64,000 nucleotides of DNA from Prunella strophiata. Its lineage: Eukaryota; Chordata; Aves; Passeriformes; Prunellidae. The position numbers and the translations under genes were made by a program. The notes under the pieces were generated by a model. The model did not search any database and was not told the DNA's origin. It saw only the letters and a program-made list of their open reading frames with translations. The stretch's first letter is position 1. Each line of letters begins with the position of its first letter. This document shows positions 51,311 to 63,175 of the stretch, piece by piece. The stretch is from positions 70,263,742-70,327,741 of the forward strand of contig JAZBQD010000018.1 in NCBI GenBank assembly GCA_036583965.1. Reading direction: 5' to 3'.

Positions 51311-52790
51311 CCTTGCCTTTGGCACCAGCCCAGGGCTGGGGTGGGTCTGGGCTGGGGCAGGTCCTGCTCTCCCCCACTGACACCTCCTTCTCTCTGAGCC
51401 AGTGAAACCACGAGCTGAATGTCAAAGGCTGCTGAGATCTGAGCTGTTCTGTCCCTGGAAGTGTGCACAAGTGACCTGGGCATTTCTGTCCCCACAGCCA
51501 GGTGTCCTGAGCCCAAAGCTGGGGGCTGTGAGCCAGGCTGAGCCTCCTCTGCCCACGCAGGCTGTGCTGCACCCAGCTCAGCCCTGCTCCCCTCTCCGGG
51601 GACATTTCAGGAGGAACAATGGCAGCAGGTCATTATGACGTGTCAGTGCGTGCTGTGTAGGGCATCATGACTCACTGATTCAGAGAAGAACTCTGCAGCT
51701 TGCTACGAAATTGCCTGTTTCAATCAATCCTGCTGGTGGCTTCTCTGGGAACTTTATGAGGTGTAACATATATGTGTGTGTGAGTGCATATATTTATAGA
51801 TATATATATGAATGTAGGTAGAGGGGGAACAGTATTTATTTCTGTTTCTGGAAGAAGCAGTTAAATGCAAAAATGGAAATTCAGAAATGAAAAGCATGAA
51901 GGCTCAAAGTGCTGGAAGCAGCCCAGCACTGTGCCAGGGCAGGAGGGAAGGGCTGGCAGGAGCAGTCCTGCAGGGGCTGCCCAGGCTCAGCTGCCCACAG
52001 AGCCAGCAGGGTCCCTGGCTGTGTTTGTGTCTCTGGGAGCTGATGCAGTCCCCACCTCCTGTGCCTCCAAACTCAGGCCAGTGATTTCTGAACTTCATGA
52101 GTCTCCATGTCATGGGTGACTGGGTCATAAATCAACCTGCTGCTGCTGCACAGGAGCACATTTCCTCTGCCTTGGTTTCCTCCTGGCTGCTGCCCAGGGA
52201 GGCCTGAGGTGCCTGGGGATGCAGAGAGCCTGGGCAGGGCTGCTGGAGCAGCCCAGGGCACACAGGGGGCAAACCAAAACCCCCAGTGCCACCTCCACCT
52301 TTTCCTGAAGGAACAGCACCAGCCCTGGAGGCAGAATTCTGAACCAAATCTCCAGACTGGACCTGGGCACACCCTGAGCAGGGACTGAAGGTGCTGGGGG
52401 AAACTGAGGCACTGGAGAGGGAATGGAGCAAGGGAAGTAATTACTCCACAGGGATTTTTAATCAATTTAGGGGTTGAACAGGGATCCTGAACACTTCAAA
52501 CCTGCCTGTGGGAAGGGCAGAGGCAGCCCCTGGTTCCTCTGGAGAGCTGTGTTGGGCCTTTAGGTTTAGGGTTGCCCAGGGAACCCAGCAGGTCCCCTGC
52601 TCCTTTTGGGATGGCACAGACATTGCCAATGCCAGGGAGAATGTGAAGTTTGGGATTTGTCCCTGGCTGCCTGGGGGGACAGGAGGCTCTCTGGCTCATC
52701 CAAAGGGTTCATTTAAACCCTTACAGCAAAGGCAAAGGATGTGCAAGTGCAGCTAAAGGGAGAAACTGAGGCACAGCTGCTTGCTTGGGA
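51311..52790. other. Unique sequence with AT-rich island 51600-51900
   Basis: 51600-51900 has TCATTATGACGTGTCAG, ATCATGACTCACTGATTC and a TA/TG microsatellite at 51770-51812. The remainder is GC-rich and unique. No gene. Confidence 0.35.
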
Positions 52791-52925
52791 GAAGGAAGGG
52801 ACTTCCAAGGGACTGGGGCAGCTCTGCCTGGCTGGGGGAGCTGGGGCTGCTCAGCCTGAGGGGCTCCTGCTGATGTCCATGAACCCCTGAAGGGTGGGGA
52901 CAAAGAGGGGCTCAGCTCAGTGATG
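52791..52925 (+). mobile_element. CR1 LINE internal fragment
   Basis: GGGGGAGCTGGGGCTGCTCA, GCCTGAGGGGCTCCTGCTGA. Confidence 0.55.
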
Positions 52926-53895
52926 CCCAGTGGCTGCACCAGCACCAGAGTGTGTTTACTCAGATGCATTTCTTCACAAACACTGCAGAAGGTGAAGGTC
53001 TTTGGGACAGAAGAATTGTCTGTGATTCGTCAGCAGGTTCAAAAGTTATGAAGGTGGACTAAGACAGACAAGCAGATATCTCAGTTACAAAAGGGCTGAT
53101 TTCCTTAGGAATGCAGGCTGGAAAAAGAAACACATCCTTCACCCAACATTTCCACAGACAGAGCCATCAGATGAGAGCCTGCAGTGTGAGATCCAGGACC
53201 CACCCAAGGAGGAATCCTCCCACCCCTGCTGGCTCAGCCTGGGCCCTGGCAGGGAGCTTTTATCCCAGGTTTGTCCTGTCCCAGAGCCAGGAGCAGACCT
53301 CCCACCCCCCTGGGCTTTTGTCCTTCCTGGGGTGCCCAGAACCTGCCCAAAGCTGGCAGCCCTGTGTGAGCCACAGCTGTGAGCCTGGCAGCAGGGGCTC
53401 AGGGCTCTGGGCAGCTCTGAGCAGGGACAAGGGTCCCTGACAGGGACTGGCACTGCCTCTGCCTGCCCTGCACCCCCCTGGTGTGTGTTCCCCAGCCCCT
53501 CCTGCCCCAGCAGAGCCCCCAGAAGTGCCCCAGCCCCTCGTGCCCCCTCTGGGCTGGGGGAAGCTGTGGGACACAGAGAGCTCTCCAGACACACTGCTGC
53601 TCCAGGGTTCACTCTTCTAGCACAGCCTGGCTGGGCTGTCAGTCAGAAACTGCATTTCACCTGCAGGATGGGTTTCACTGCCTGCCAAGGAGAAATCCTG
53701 CTCCTGGCTGGTGTGTGGGTACAGAGGGAGGCTCAGCACTGCAGCTCTTGGTGTCTCTGTTACATTGGAAATGAAGAAATACAAGATATTGGATAAAACC
53801 AGGGCTCATGGGGGCTGCTCCCTGTGTCTTGTGGTCAGGAGGGGCCATTGAAATCATCTGGGACTTGCTGAGGACTAATAAACACAGAGATCCAT
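52926..53895. other. Unique sequence, no gene seen
   Basis: GC-rich single-copy sequence. Overlapping short open frames on both strands only. Confidence 0.4.
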
Positions 53896-54385
53896 TAGGG
53901 AACACAGAATAATAGAAACACAGAGTATTCTGAGCTGGGAGGGACCCACAGGGGTCCCCCAGTGCCCCCCTGCCCTGCCCAGACCCCCAACAATCCCACC
54001 CTGGGCATCCCTGGGGTGCTGGCCAAACCCTCCTGGAGCTCTGTCAGCCTCAGGGCCGTGCCCATTGCCTGGGCAGCCTGGGCAGTGCCAGCACCCTCTG
54101 GAGAAGAACCTTTCCCTGAAATCCATCCTAAAGCTGCCCTGGAACCATCCCAGGCATTGCCTGTCCCTGTCCCAGAGGTGGGAGCTGCCCCTGCTGAGCT
54201 CTGCCCTCAGCCTCCTCTGCTCCAGCTGAATGTCCCCCGTGCCCTCAGCCACCCCTCACGTGGGCTCCCTCTGCACCTTCCCTCCTGCTCCTCCTCCATC
54301 CTCCCATCCTCCTCCAGACTCTGGATGAACCCACGGAGCTGCTGGGTCTCCTCTGGCCCCCTCTGCCAGGCCAGTGGCTGACAGT
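53896..54385 (-). mobile_element. CR1 LINE 3' fragment, long
   Basis: ACACAGAATAATAGAAACAC, TCTGAGCTGGGAGGGACCCA, GAGAAGAACCTTTCCCTGAA, CCTCAGCCTCCTCTGCTCCA. It immediately precedes the large pentanucleotide complex. Confidence 0.85.
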
Positions 54386-54544
54386 CCCAGACTGTGCAGC
54401 TCCCAGCAGCTACAAGTGCTGCAGGGGTGCTGGAGAACTCTGAAACTGCATTTCCTAGAGCCAGGGGATGTGGGAATCCAGGCCTGGCTGAGCAGGAGTG
54501 CTAAAACACACTGCCTGCCCTGCACAGCAAATCAGACTCATGGA

Positions 54545-54776
54545 ACAGTTTGGATTGGACTGGATTGGATGGATTGGATTGGATTGGATTGGATTGGATT
54601 GGATTGGATTGGATTGGATTGGATTGGATTGGATGGATTGGATTGGATGGATTGGATTGGATTGGATGGATTGGATTGGATTGGATTGGATTGGATTGGA
54701 TGGATTGGATTGGATGGATTGGATTGGATGGATTGGATTGGATGGATTGGATTGGATGGGATGGATGGGATGGGAT
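54545..54776. repeat. (GGATT)n array with GGAT insertions
   Basis: GGATTGGATT units with periodic GATGGATT; ends in GGATGGGATG, which grades into the next array. Confidence 0.97.
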
Positions 54777-56572
54777 GGGCTGGGCTGGGCTGGGCTGGGC
54801 TGGGCTGGGCTGGGCTGGGCTGGGCTGGGCTGGGCTGGGCTGGGCTGGGCTGGGCTGGGCTGGGCTGGGCTGGGCTGGGCTGGGCTGGGCTGGGCTGGGC
54901 TGGGCTGGGCTGGGCTGGGCTGGGCTGGGCTGGGCTGGGCTGGGCTGGGCTGGGCTGGGCTGGGCTGGGCTGGGCTGGGCTGGGCTGGGCTGGGCTGGGC
55001 TGGGCTGGGCTGGGCTGGGCTGGGCTGGGCTGGGCTGGGCTGGGCTGGGCTGGGCTGGGCTGGGCTGGGCTGGGCTGGGCTGGGCTGGGCTGGGCTGGGC
55101 TGGGCTGGGCTGGGCTGGGCTGGGCTGGGCTGGGCTGGGCTGGGCTGGGCTGGGCTGGGCTGGGCTGGGCTGGGCTGGGCTGGGCTGGGCTGGGCTGGGC
55201 TGGGCTGGGCTGGGCTGGGCTGGGCTGGGCTGGGCTGGGCTGGGCTGGGCTGGGCTGGGCTGGGCTGGGCTGGGCTGGGCTGGGCTGGGCTGGGCTGGGC
55301 TGGGCTGGGCTGGGCTGGGCTGGGCTGGGCTGGGCTGGGCTGGGCTGGGCTGGGCTGGGCTGGGCTGGGCTGGGCTGGGCTGGGCTGGGCTGGGCTGGGC
55401 TGGGCTGGGCTGGGCTGGGCTGGGCTGGGCTGGGCTGGGCTGGGCTGGGCTGGGCTGGGCTGGGCTGGGCTGGGCTGGGCTGGGCTGGGCTGGGCTGGGC
55501 TGGGCTGGGCTGGGCTGGGCTGGGCTGGGCTGGGCTGGGCTGGGCTGGGCTGGGCTGGGCTGGGCTGGGCTGGGCTGGGCTGGGCTGGGCTGGGCTGGGC
55601 TGGGCTGGGCTGGGCTGGGCTGGGCTGGGCTGGGCTGGGCTGGGCTGGGCTGGGCTGGGCTGGGCTGGGCTGGGCTGGGCTGGGCTGGGCTGGGCTGGGC
55701 TGGGCTGGGCTGGGCTGGGCTGGGCTGGGCTGGGCTGGGCTGGGCTGGGCTGGGCTGGGCTGGGCTGGGCTGGGCTGGGCTGGGCTGGGCTGGGCTGGGC
55801 TGGGCTGGGCTGGGCTGGGCTGGGCTGGGCTGGGCTGGGCTGGGCTGGGCTGGGCTGGGCTGGGCTGGGCTGGGCTGGGCTGGGCTGGGCTGGGCTGGGC
55901 TGGGCTGGGCTGGGCTGGGCTGGGCTGGGCTGGGCTGGGCTGGGCTGGGCTGGGCTGGGCTGGGCTGGGCTGGGCTGGGCTGGGCTGGGCTGGGCTGGGC
56001 TGGGCTGGGCTGGGCTGGGCTGGGCTGGGCTGGGCTGGGCTGGGCTGGGCTGGGCTGGGCTGGGCTGGGCTGGGCTGGGCTGGGCTGGGCTGGGCTGGGC
56101 TGGGCTGGGCTGGGCTGGGCTGGGCTGGGCTGGGCTGGGCTGGGCTGGGCTGGGCTGGGCTGGGCTGGGCTGGGCTGGGCTGGGCTGGGCTGGGCTGGGC
56201 TGGGCTGGGCTGGGCTGGGCTGGGCTGGGCTGGGCTGGGCTGGGCTGGGCTGGGCTGGGCTGGGCTGGGCTGGGCTGGGCTGGGCTGGGCTGGGCTGGGC
56301 TGGGCTGGGCTGGGCTGGGCTGGGCTGGGCTGGGCTGGGCTGGGCTGGGCTGGGCTGGGCTGGGCTGGGCTGGGCTGGGCTGGGCTGGGCTGGGCTGGGC
56401 TGGGCTGGGCTGGGCTGGGCTGGGCTGGGCTGGGCTGGGCTGGGCTGGGCTGGGCTGGGCTGGGCTGGGCTGGGCTGGGCTGGGCTGGGCTGGGCTGGGC
56501 TGGGCTGGGCTGGGCTGGGCTGGGCTGGGCTGGGCTGGGCTGGGCTGGGCTGGGCTGGGCTGGGCTGGGCTG
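54777..56572. repeat. (GGGCT)n perfect pentanucleotide array, ~1.8 kb
   Basis: About 359 copies of GGGCT with no interruption that I can see. Open in all six frames (WAGLG or SPAQP pentapeptides). GGG triplets every 5 bases fit the G-quadruplex rule of four G3 runs with 2-base loops. Confidence 0.99.
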
Positions 56573-57620
56573 CAGAAGTGTCCCAGTGCTGCAGAAGGTG
56601 TCCCAGTGCTGCAGAAGGTGTCCATGGCTGCAGAAGGTGTCCATGGCTGCAGAAGGTGTCCCAGTGCTGCAGAAGGTGTCCCAGTGCTGCAGAAGGTGTC
56701 CATGGCTGCAGAAGGTGTCCATGGCTGCAGAAGGTGTCCATGGCTGCAGAAGGTGTCCCAGTGCTGCAGAAGGTGTCCATGGCTGCAGAAGGTGTCCATG
56801 GCTGCAGAAGGTGTCCCAGTGCTGCAGAAGGTGTCCCAGTGCTGCAGAAGGTGTCCCAGTGCTGCAGAAGGTGTCCATGGCTGCAGAAGGTGTCCATGGC
56901 TGCAGAAGGTGTCCATGGCTGCAGAAGGTGTCCATGGCTGCAGAAGGTGTCCCAGTGCTGCAGAAGGTGTCCATGGCTGCAGAAGGTGTCCATGGCTGCA
57001 GAAGGTGTCCATGCTGCAGAAGGTGTCCAGTGCTGCAGAAGGTGTCCATGGCTGCAGAAGGTGTCCCAGTGCTGCAGAAGGTGTCCCAGTGCTGCAGAAG
57101 GTGTCCATGGCTGCAGAAGGTGTCCCAGTGCTGCAGAAGGTGTCCATGGCGCAGAAGGTGTCCAGTGCTGCAGAAGGTTGTCCATGGCTGCAGAAGTGTC
57201 CATGGCTGCAGAAGGTGTCCATGGCTGCAGAAGGTGTCCCAGTGCTGCAGAAGGTGTCCATGGCTGCAGAAGGTGTCCATGGCTGCAGAAGGTGTCCAGT
57301 GCTGCAGAAGGTGTCCATGGCTGCAGAAGGTGTCCATGGCTGCAGAAGGTGTCCCAGTGCTGCAGAAGGTGTCCCAGTGCTGCAGAAGGTGTCCATGGCT
57401 GCAGAAGGTGTCCATGGCTGCAGAAGGTGTCCCAGTGCTGCAGAAGGTGTCCATGGCTGCAGAAGGTGTCCATGGCTGCAGAAGGTGTCCATGGCTGCAG
57501 AAGGTGTCCCAGTGCTGCAGAAGGTTTCCATGGCTGCAGAAGGTGTCCATGGCTGCAGAAGGTGTCCATGGCTGCAGAAGGTGTCCATGGCTGCAGAAGG
57601 TGTCCATGGCTGCAGAAGGC
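56573..57620. repeat. 19/20-bp minisatellite
   Basis: Two unit types alternate irregularly: GTGTCCATGGCTGCAGAAG (19 bp) and GTGTCCCAGTGCTGCAGAAG (20 bp). Single-base losses cluster at 57010-57200. Confidence 0.97.
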
Positions 57621-57875
57621 ACCCAAGGCTGGGACAATCAGCAGGACCCCAAATCAAACAAGGAACACTTGCTTTCCCCCATGCCAGCCCTCCTGTGCTG
57701 AGGTGCAGAGCGAGCACCTTCCCCAAGGGAGCCCCAGCCCTGGGAAGGTCCCAGGGGCTGTGGACACTGCAGGCTCACAGAGCCAGGGCAGGGCAGCTCT
57801 GGGGACACGTGCCCTGGGAGCTGGGGCTGGCAGGGGGCTGTGCACAGCCAGCCTGGGGCTCTGCCACCCTGCAGA
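57621..57875. other. Unique spacer between arrays
   Basis: GC-rich single-copy spacer. No gene. Confidence 0.5.
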
Positions 57876-60655
57876 GCTCTGGGATAACAGAGATCTACTG
57901 CCAGAGCTCTGGGATAACAGAGATCTACTGCCAGAGCCCTGGGAGAACAGAGATCTACTGCCAGAGCTCTGGGAGAACAGAGATCTACTGCCAGAGCCCT
58001 GGGAGAACAGAGATCTACTGCCAGAGCCCTGGATAACAGAGAGATTCTACTGCCAGAGCCCTGGAGAACAGAGAGATCTACTGCCAGAGCCCTGGGATAA
58101 CAGAGATCTACTGCCAGAGCTCTGGGATAACAGAGAGATCTACTGCCAGAGCTCTGGGAGAACAGAGAGATCTACTGCCAGAGCCCTGGATAACAGAGAT
58201 CTACTGCCAGAGCCCTGGATAACAGAGATCTACTGCCAGAGCTCTGGGATAACAGAGAGATCCACTGCCAGAGCCCTGGATAACAGAGATCTACTGCAGA
58301 GCCCTGGGATAACAGAGATCTACTGCCAGAGCCCTGGGATAACAGAGATCTACTGCCAGAGCTCTGGGATAACAGAGATCTACTGCCAGAGCCCTGGGAT
58401 AACAGAGAGATCCACTGCCAGAGCCCTGGGATAACAGAGAGATCTACTGCCAGAGCTCTGGGATAACAGAGAGATCTACTGCCAGAGCTCTGGGATAACA
58501 GAGATCTACTGCCAGAGCCCTGGGATAACAGAGATCTACTGCCAGAGCCCTGGGATAACAGAGATCTACTGCCAGAGCCCTGGGATAACAGAGATCTACT
58601 GCAGAGCCCTGGGATAACAGAGAGATTCTACTGCCAGAGCTCTGGGATACAGAGAGATCTACTGCCAGAGCCCTGGGATAACAGAGAGATCTACTGCCAG
58701 AGCCCTGGGATAACAGAGATCTACTGCCAGAGCCCTGGGATAACAGAGATCTACTGCCAGAGCCCTGGGATAACAGAGAGATCTACTGCCAGAGCTCTGG
58801 GATAACAGAGAGATCTACTGCCAGAGCTCTGGGATAACAGAGATCTACTGCCAGAGCCCTGGGATAACAGAGAGATCTACTGCCAGAGCTCTGGATAACA
58901 GAGAGATCCACTGCCAGAGCCCTGGGATAACAGAGAGATCTACTGCCAGAGCCCTGGGATAACAGAGAGATCTACTGCCAGAGCCCTGGGATAACAGAGA
59001 TCTACTGCCAGAGCCCTGGGATAACAGAGAGATCTACTGCCAGAGCCCTGGGATAACAGAGATCTACTGCCAGAGCTCTGGGATAACAGAGAGATCTACT
59101 GCCAGAGCCCTGGGATAACAGAGAGATCTACTGCCAGAGCTCTGGGATAACAGAGATCTACTGCCAGAGCTCTGGGATAACAGAGAGATCTACTGCCAGA
59201 GCCCTGGGATACAGAGAGATCTACTGCCAGAGCTCTGGGATAACAGAGATCTACTGCCAGAGCTCTGGGATAACAGAGATCTACTTGCCAGAGCCCTGGG
59301 ATAACAGAGAGATCCACTGCCAGAGCCCTGGGAGAACAGAGATTCTACTGCCAGAGCCCTGGGATAACAGAGATCTACTGCCAGAGCTCTGGGATAACAG
59401 AGGAGATCTACTGCCAAGCCCTGGGATAACAGAGAGATCTACTGCCAGAGCTCTGGGATAACAGAGAGATCTACTGCCAGAGCCCTGGGATAACAGAGAG
59501 ATCTACTGCCAGAGCTCTGGGATAACAGAGAGATCCACTGCCAGAGCCCTGGGATAACAGAGAGATCTACTGCCAGAGCCCTGGGATAACAGAGATCTAC
59601 TGCCAGAGCCCTGGGATAACAGAGAGATCTACTGCCAGAGCTCTGGGATAACAGAGAGATCCACTGCCAGAGCCCTGGGATAACAGAGAGATCTACTGCC
59701 AGAGCCCTGGGATAACAGAGATCTACTGCCAGAGCTCTGGGATAACAGAGAGATCTACTGCCAGAGCCCTGGGATAACAGAGAGATCTACTGCCAGAGCT
59801 CTGGGATAACAGAGAGATCTACTGCCAGAGCTCTGGGATAACAGAGAGATCTACTGCCAGAGCCCTGGGATAACAGAGAGATCTACTGCCAGAGCTCTGG
59901 GATAACAGAGAGATCCACTGCCAGAGCCCTGGGATAACAGAGATTACTGCCAGAGCTCTGGGATACAGAGAGATCTACTGCCAGAAGCCCTGGGATAACA
60001 GAAGATCTACTGCCAGAGCTCTGGGAGAACAGAGATCTACTGCCAGACCCTGGGATAACAGAGGAGATCTACTGCCAGCGCTCTGGGATAACAGAAGAGA
60101 TCTACTGCCAGAGCTCTGGGATAACAGAGATCTACTGCCAGAGCTCTGGGATAACAGAGAGATCTACTGCCAGAGCTCTGGGATAACAGAGAGATCTACT
60201 GCCAGAGCTCTGGGATAACAGAGAGATCTATGCCAGAGCTCTGGATAACAGAGAGATCTACTGCCAGAGCCCTGGGATAACAAGATCTACTGCCAGAGCC
60301 CTGGGATAACAGAGAGATCTACTGCCAGAGCCCTGGGATAACAGAGAGATCTACTGCCAGAGCCCTGGGATAACAGAGATTACTGCCAGAGCTCTGGGAT
60401 AACAGAGAGATCTACTGCCAGAGCCCTGGGATAACAGAGAGATCCACTGCCAGAGCTCTGGGATAACAGAGAGATCCACTGCCAGAGCCCTGGGATAACA
60501 GAGATCTACTGCCAGAGCTCTGGGATAACAGAGAGATCTACTGCCAGAGCTCTGGGATAACAGGATCTACTGCCAGAGCCCTGGGATACAGAGATCTACT
60601 GCCAGAGCTCTGGGATAACAGAGATATCTACTGCCAGAGCTCTGGGATAACAGAG
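57876..60655. repeat. 30-32-bp minisatellite, ~90 units, ends in a gap
   Basis: Units of AGAGCCCTGGGATAACAGAG plus ATCTACTGCC, with optional extra GA and CCC/CTC exchange. Many units carry AGATCT. Single-base errors become common toward the gap (59940-60600). Confidence 0.97.
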
Positions 60656-61155
60656 NNNNNNNNNNNNNNNNNNNNNNNNNNNNNNNNNNNNNNNNNNNNN
60701 NNNNNNNNNNNNNNNNNNNNNNNNNNNNNNNNNNNNNNNNNNNNNNNNNNNNNNNNNNNNNNNNNNNNNNNNNNNNNNNNNNNNNNNNNNNNNNNNNNNN
60801 NNNNNNNNNNNNNNNNNNNNNNNNNNNNNNNNNNNNNNNNNNNNNNNNNNNNNNNNNNNNNNNNNNNNNNNNNNNNNNNNNNNNNNNNNNNNNNNNNNNN
60901 NNNNNNNNNNNNNNNNNNNNNNNNNNNNNNNNNNNNNNNNNNNNNNNNNNNNNNNNNNNNNNNNNNNNNNNNNNNNNNNNNNNNNNNNNNNNNNNNNNNN
61001 NNNNNNNNNNNNNNNNNNNNNNNNNNNNNNNNNNNNNNNNNNNNNNNNNNNNNNNNNNNNNNNNNNNNNNNNNNNNNNNNNNNNNNNNNNNNNNNNNNNN
61101 NNNNNNNNNNNNNNNNNNNNNNNNNNNNNNNNNNNNNNNNNNNNNNNNNNNNNNN
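60656..61155. other. Assembly gap (500 N)
   Basis: Placeholder gap; the 30-32-bp array runs into it and does not reappear on the right, so the array end is unresolved. Confidence 0.99.
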
Positions 61156-61199
61156 CACAGTGGAAACAAGTCCTCCAAGACCTTGGGGATCAACAGGCA

Positions 61200-61385
61200 T
61201 GGAGAGGATTGTTCAACCCCTGGAACCAGCCCAGGCCAGGCTGGACAGAACTGCAGCACCTGGGACAGGGGGAGGTGTCCCTGCCATGGCAGGGGGGGCA
61301 CTGGGTGGGCTCTGAGGTCCCTCCAACCCAAACCACTCCAGGGTTCCAAAATCTGTTGTCTCAACCCAAACCACTCCAGGATTCC
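61200..61385 (+). mobile_element. CR1 LINE 3' end with duplicated tail
   Basis: GCCCAGGCCAGGCTGGACAG, GGGAGGTGTCCCTGCCATGG, then CCAACCCAAACCACTCCAGG occurs twice (61324 and 61364), a 40-bp tandem duplication of the CR1 terminus. Confidence 0.85.
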
Positions 61386-61639
61386 AAAATCTGTGTCTCA
61401 ACTTCTTCATTTACGAGCTGGGAGTTGTGTGGCCTCAGAGGAGCCAGGGGACACAGTTTGGCTGCTCTAACACCTTTATCCTCAGGGCTGTGACCATGTG
61501 TTTCATAGAAATTGTGGGACTGGGTGAAGCTCCCCCCAGGAAAAGCCCTTCCAGCCCCAAATGCAGCACCTCTCCCTGTCCCCTCTGTGAAAAGGGACCT
61601 CAGGGAGTGAGCAGCTCCTTCTGCCACCTGATGGGGAGT
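61386..61639. other. Unique sequence, no gene seen
   Basis: Single-copy sequence. No exon recognised. Confidence 0.4.
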
Positions 61640-61795
61640 GCAGAGAAGGAATCAGAGCACTGCACAGAGCCATGGGATGGCTGGGGTGGGAGGGACCCTC
61701 CTGTGCCACCCCTGCCATGGGCAGGGACCCCTCCCAGTGCCCAGGGTGCTCCCAATTGCAATCTGAGCCACCTCTGCCCTGTGCTCACCCAGGGT
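61640..61795 (-). mobile_element. CR1 LINE 3' end
   Basis: GGATGGCTGGGGTGGGAGGG, CCACCCCTGCCATGGGCAGG, CCCAGTGCCCAGGGTGCTCC. Confidence 0.7.
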
Positions 61796-62084
61796 GCTGA
61801 GCACCACACCTCCAGATGGAGCTTTGCTCCCCAGCAGCTGGCAAGGACAGAGAAGCACGGCCACAGGGAGAGCTTCCCCTGCAGATGCCCATCCTTACCC
61901 TGCTGCAGGAAACCTGCAGCACCCACCACAGCAGAGCCCACCCAGGAGCCCTGTGGGGGCTGCAGGAGCTGCAGCACTCAGGAGGAGCAGCCTGAGGCTG
62001 GGTTTGGACACGGGGCAGAGGTGCAGAGCTGGCTGCAATTCGGGGTGCAATGTGGAACCCTGGGAACTGTGCAGTTTCTGTTCT
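61796..62084. other. Unique sequence, no gene seen
   Basis: GC-rich single-copy sequence without recognised features. Confidence 0.4.
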
Positions 62085-62222
62085 TACAACAAGGGGCTGC
62101 CCCATCCCTGGCACTGCCCAAGGCCAGGTTGGCTCAGTGGAAGTTGTGCCTGCCCATGACAGGGCTGAGCTGCATGGCCTTTAAAAACCCCTCCCACCCA
62201 AAGAATTCTGTGATTCTGCACC
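62085..62222 (+). mobile_element. CR1 LINE 3' end
   Basis: CATCCCTGGCACTGCCCAAG, CCAGGTTGGCTCAGTGGAAG, CCCACCCAAAGAATTCTGTG. Confidence 0.8.
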
Positions 62223-63175
62223 CTTTGAAGGTGCTCTGCATGCCTGGAAGTTGTTCAGGGTTATTCTTCTTCCATATGAGGATACCTGTGTTGTCCTTGT
62301 TGCTGTAGCTGCTTGTATTGCAGGGGTGCTCCCATCCAACCATGAACTAAACTCAAACAGGGGAGACCTGGCTGGATTTCAGGGAACAGAAGGTGTTGGA
62401 ACCCTGGAAACTGAGAATTTCAGACTTTCTGTGCTGGCAGACACTGACCTCCAGGAGATCACTGCATTTGACCTGAGGCCATGGAGAAGGGTCAATCCCG
62501 ACCCTGACCCTGGTAGAAAAAGAAGTGAAAAATCAACATTGAGGCTTTGGAACTGACTCAGAAGAGCATTACTGGTGCAACCTTCCTTCTGGCCCTTGGG
62601 AACTTGTTCCTTCCCACAAGAGCTGCCCCACAACCCCACCAAGCTCCTCATCATTGCTCTGCCTCTTCTGCTCTTCCACCTGTCCCAGGCACACACCAAA
62701 CGCTCTCTCCTCACCCTCCAGACCCCTCCCCGTGTCTCCAGCCCTCCCCTGATGCTGGTGCTTTCCCTGACCCTGCTTTCTGAGGCTCCCAGCCCCCTGG
62801 CAGGCACAGGGGCTCTGTGACCCAGCTCTGGGGTGCCCAGGGCTGTGGGAGTGCCAGTCCCAGGGACAGAGCAGGATCTGCCCGTGCCACTGGTGCTGCC
62901 CTGATGGAGGACAGGCAGAAAAGCAAACCCCAGGACCCCCAGAATGGTTCTCTTTCACACTGGCAACAAGGGCTTGATTTTGCACAGGGTGGCATTCCTC
63001 ACATTTTTCCTTGTGATAAATGCTTCCCCTGTCTGCCCCTGCGCCACCAGGAGCCCCCTGGCTGCACAGTAACCCTTTATGTGCTGCAGGACACATCCAG
63101 GAAATGGCAACAGGGCCTCAGAGTCAGATCTGTCCCCAAGAAAGCCTGAGGGACAGCCTGGGGTCCAGGACCAAG
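62223..63175. other. Unique sequence, possible unknown dispersed repeat
   Basis: An open frame of about 100 codons (62251-62556) has no recognised domain. The texture of 62340-62560 (AGACCTGGCTGGATTTCAGG and following) could be part of an old ERV or LTR, but I cannot support it. Confidence 0.25.

Noticed and set aside
54374..58434. Frames of 1000-1300 codons on both strands (WAGLG and SPAQP repeats)
   Set aside because: Produced by the GGGCT pentanucleotide and the 19/20-bp array; open in all six frames.
62251..62556. A 101-codon plus-strand frame as a small gene
   Set aside because: No domain, no splice or promoter context, and the surroundings are CR1 and unique noncoding DNA.
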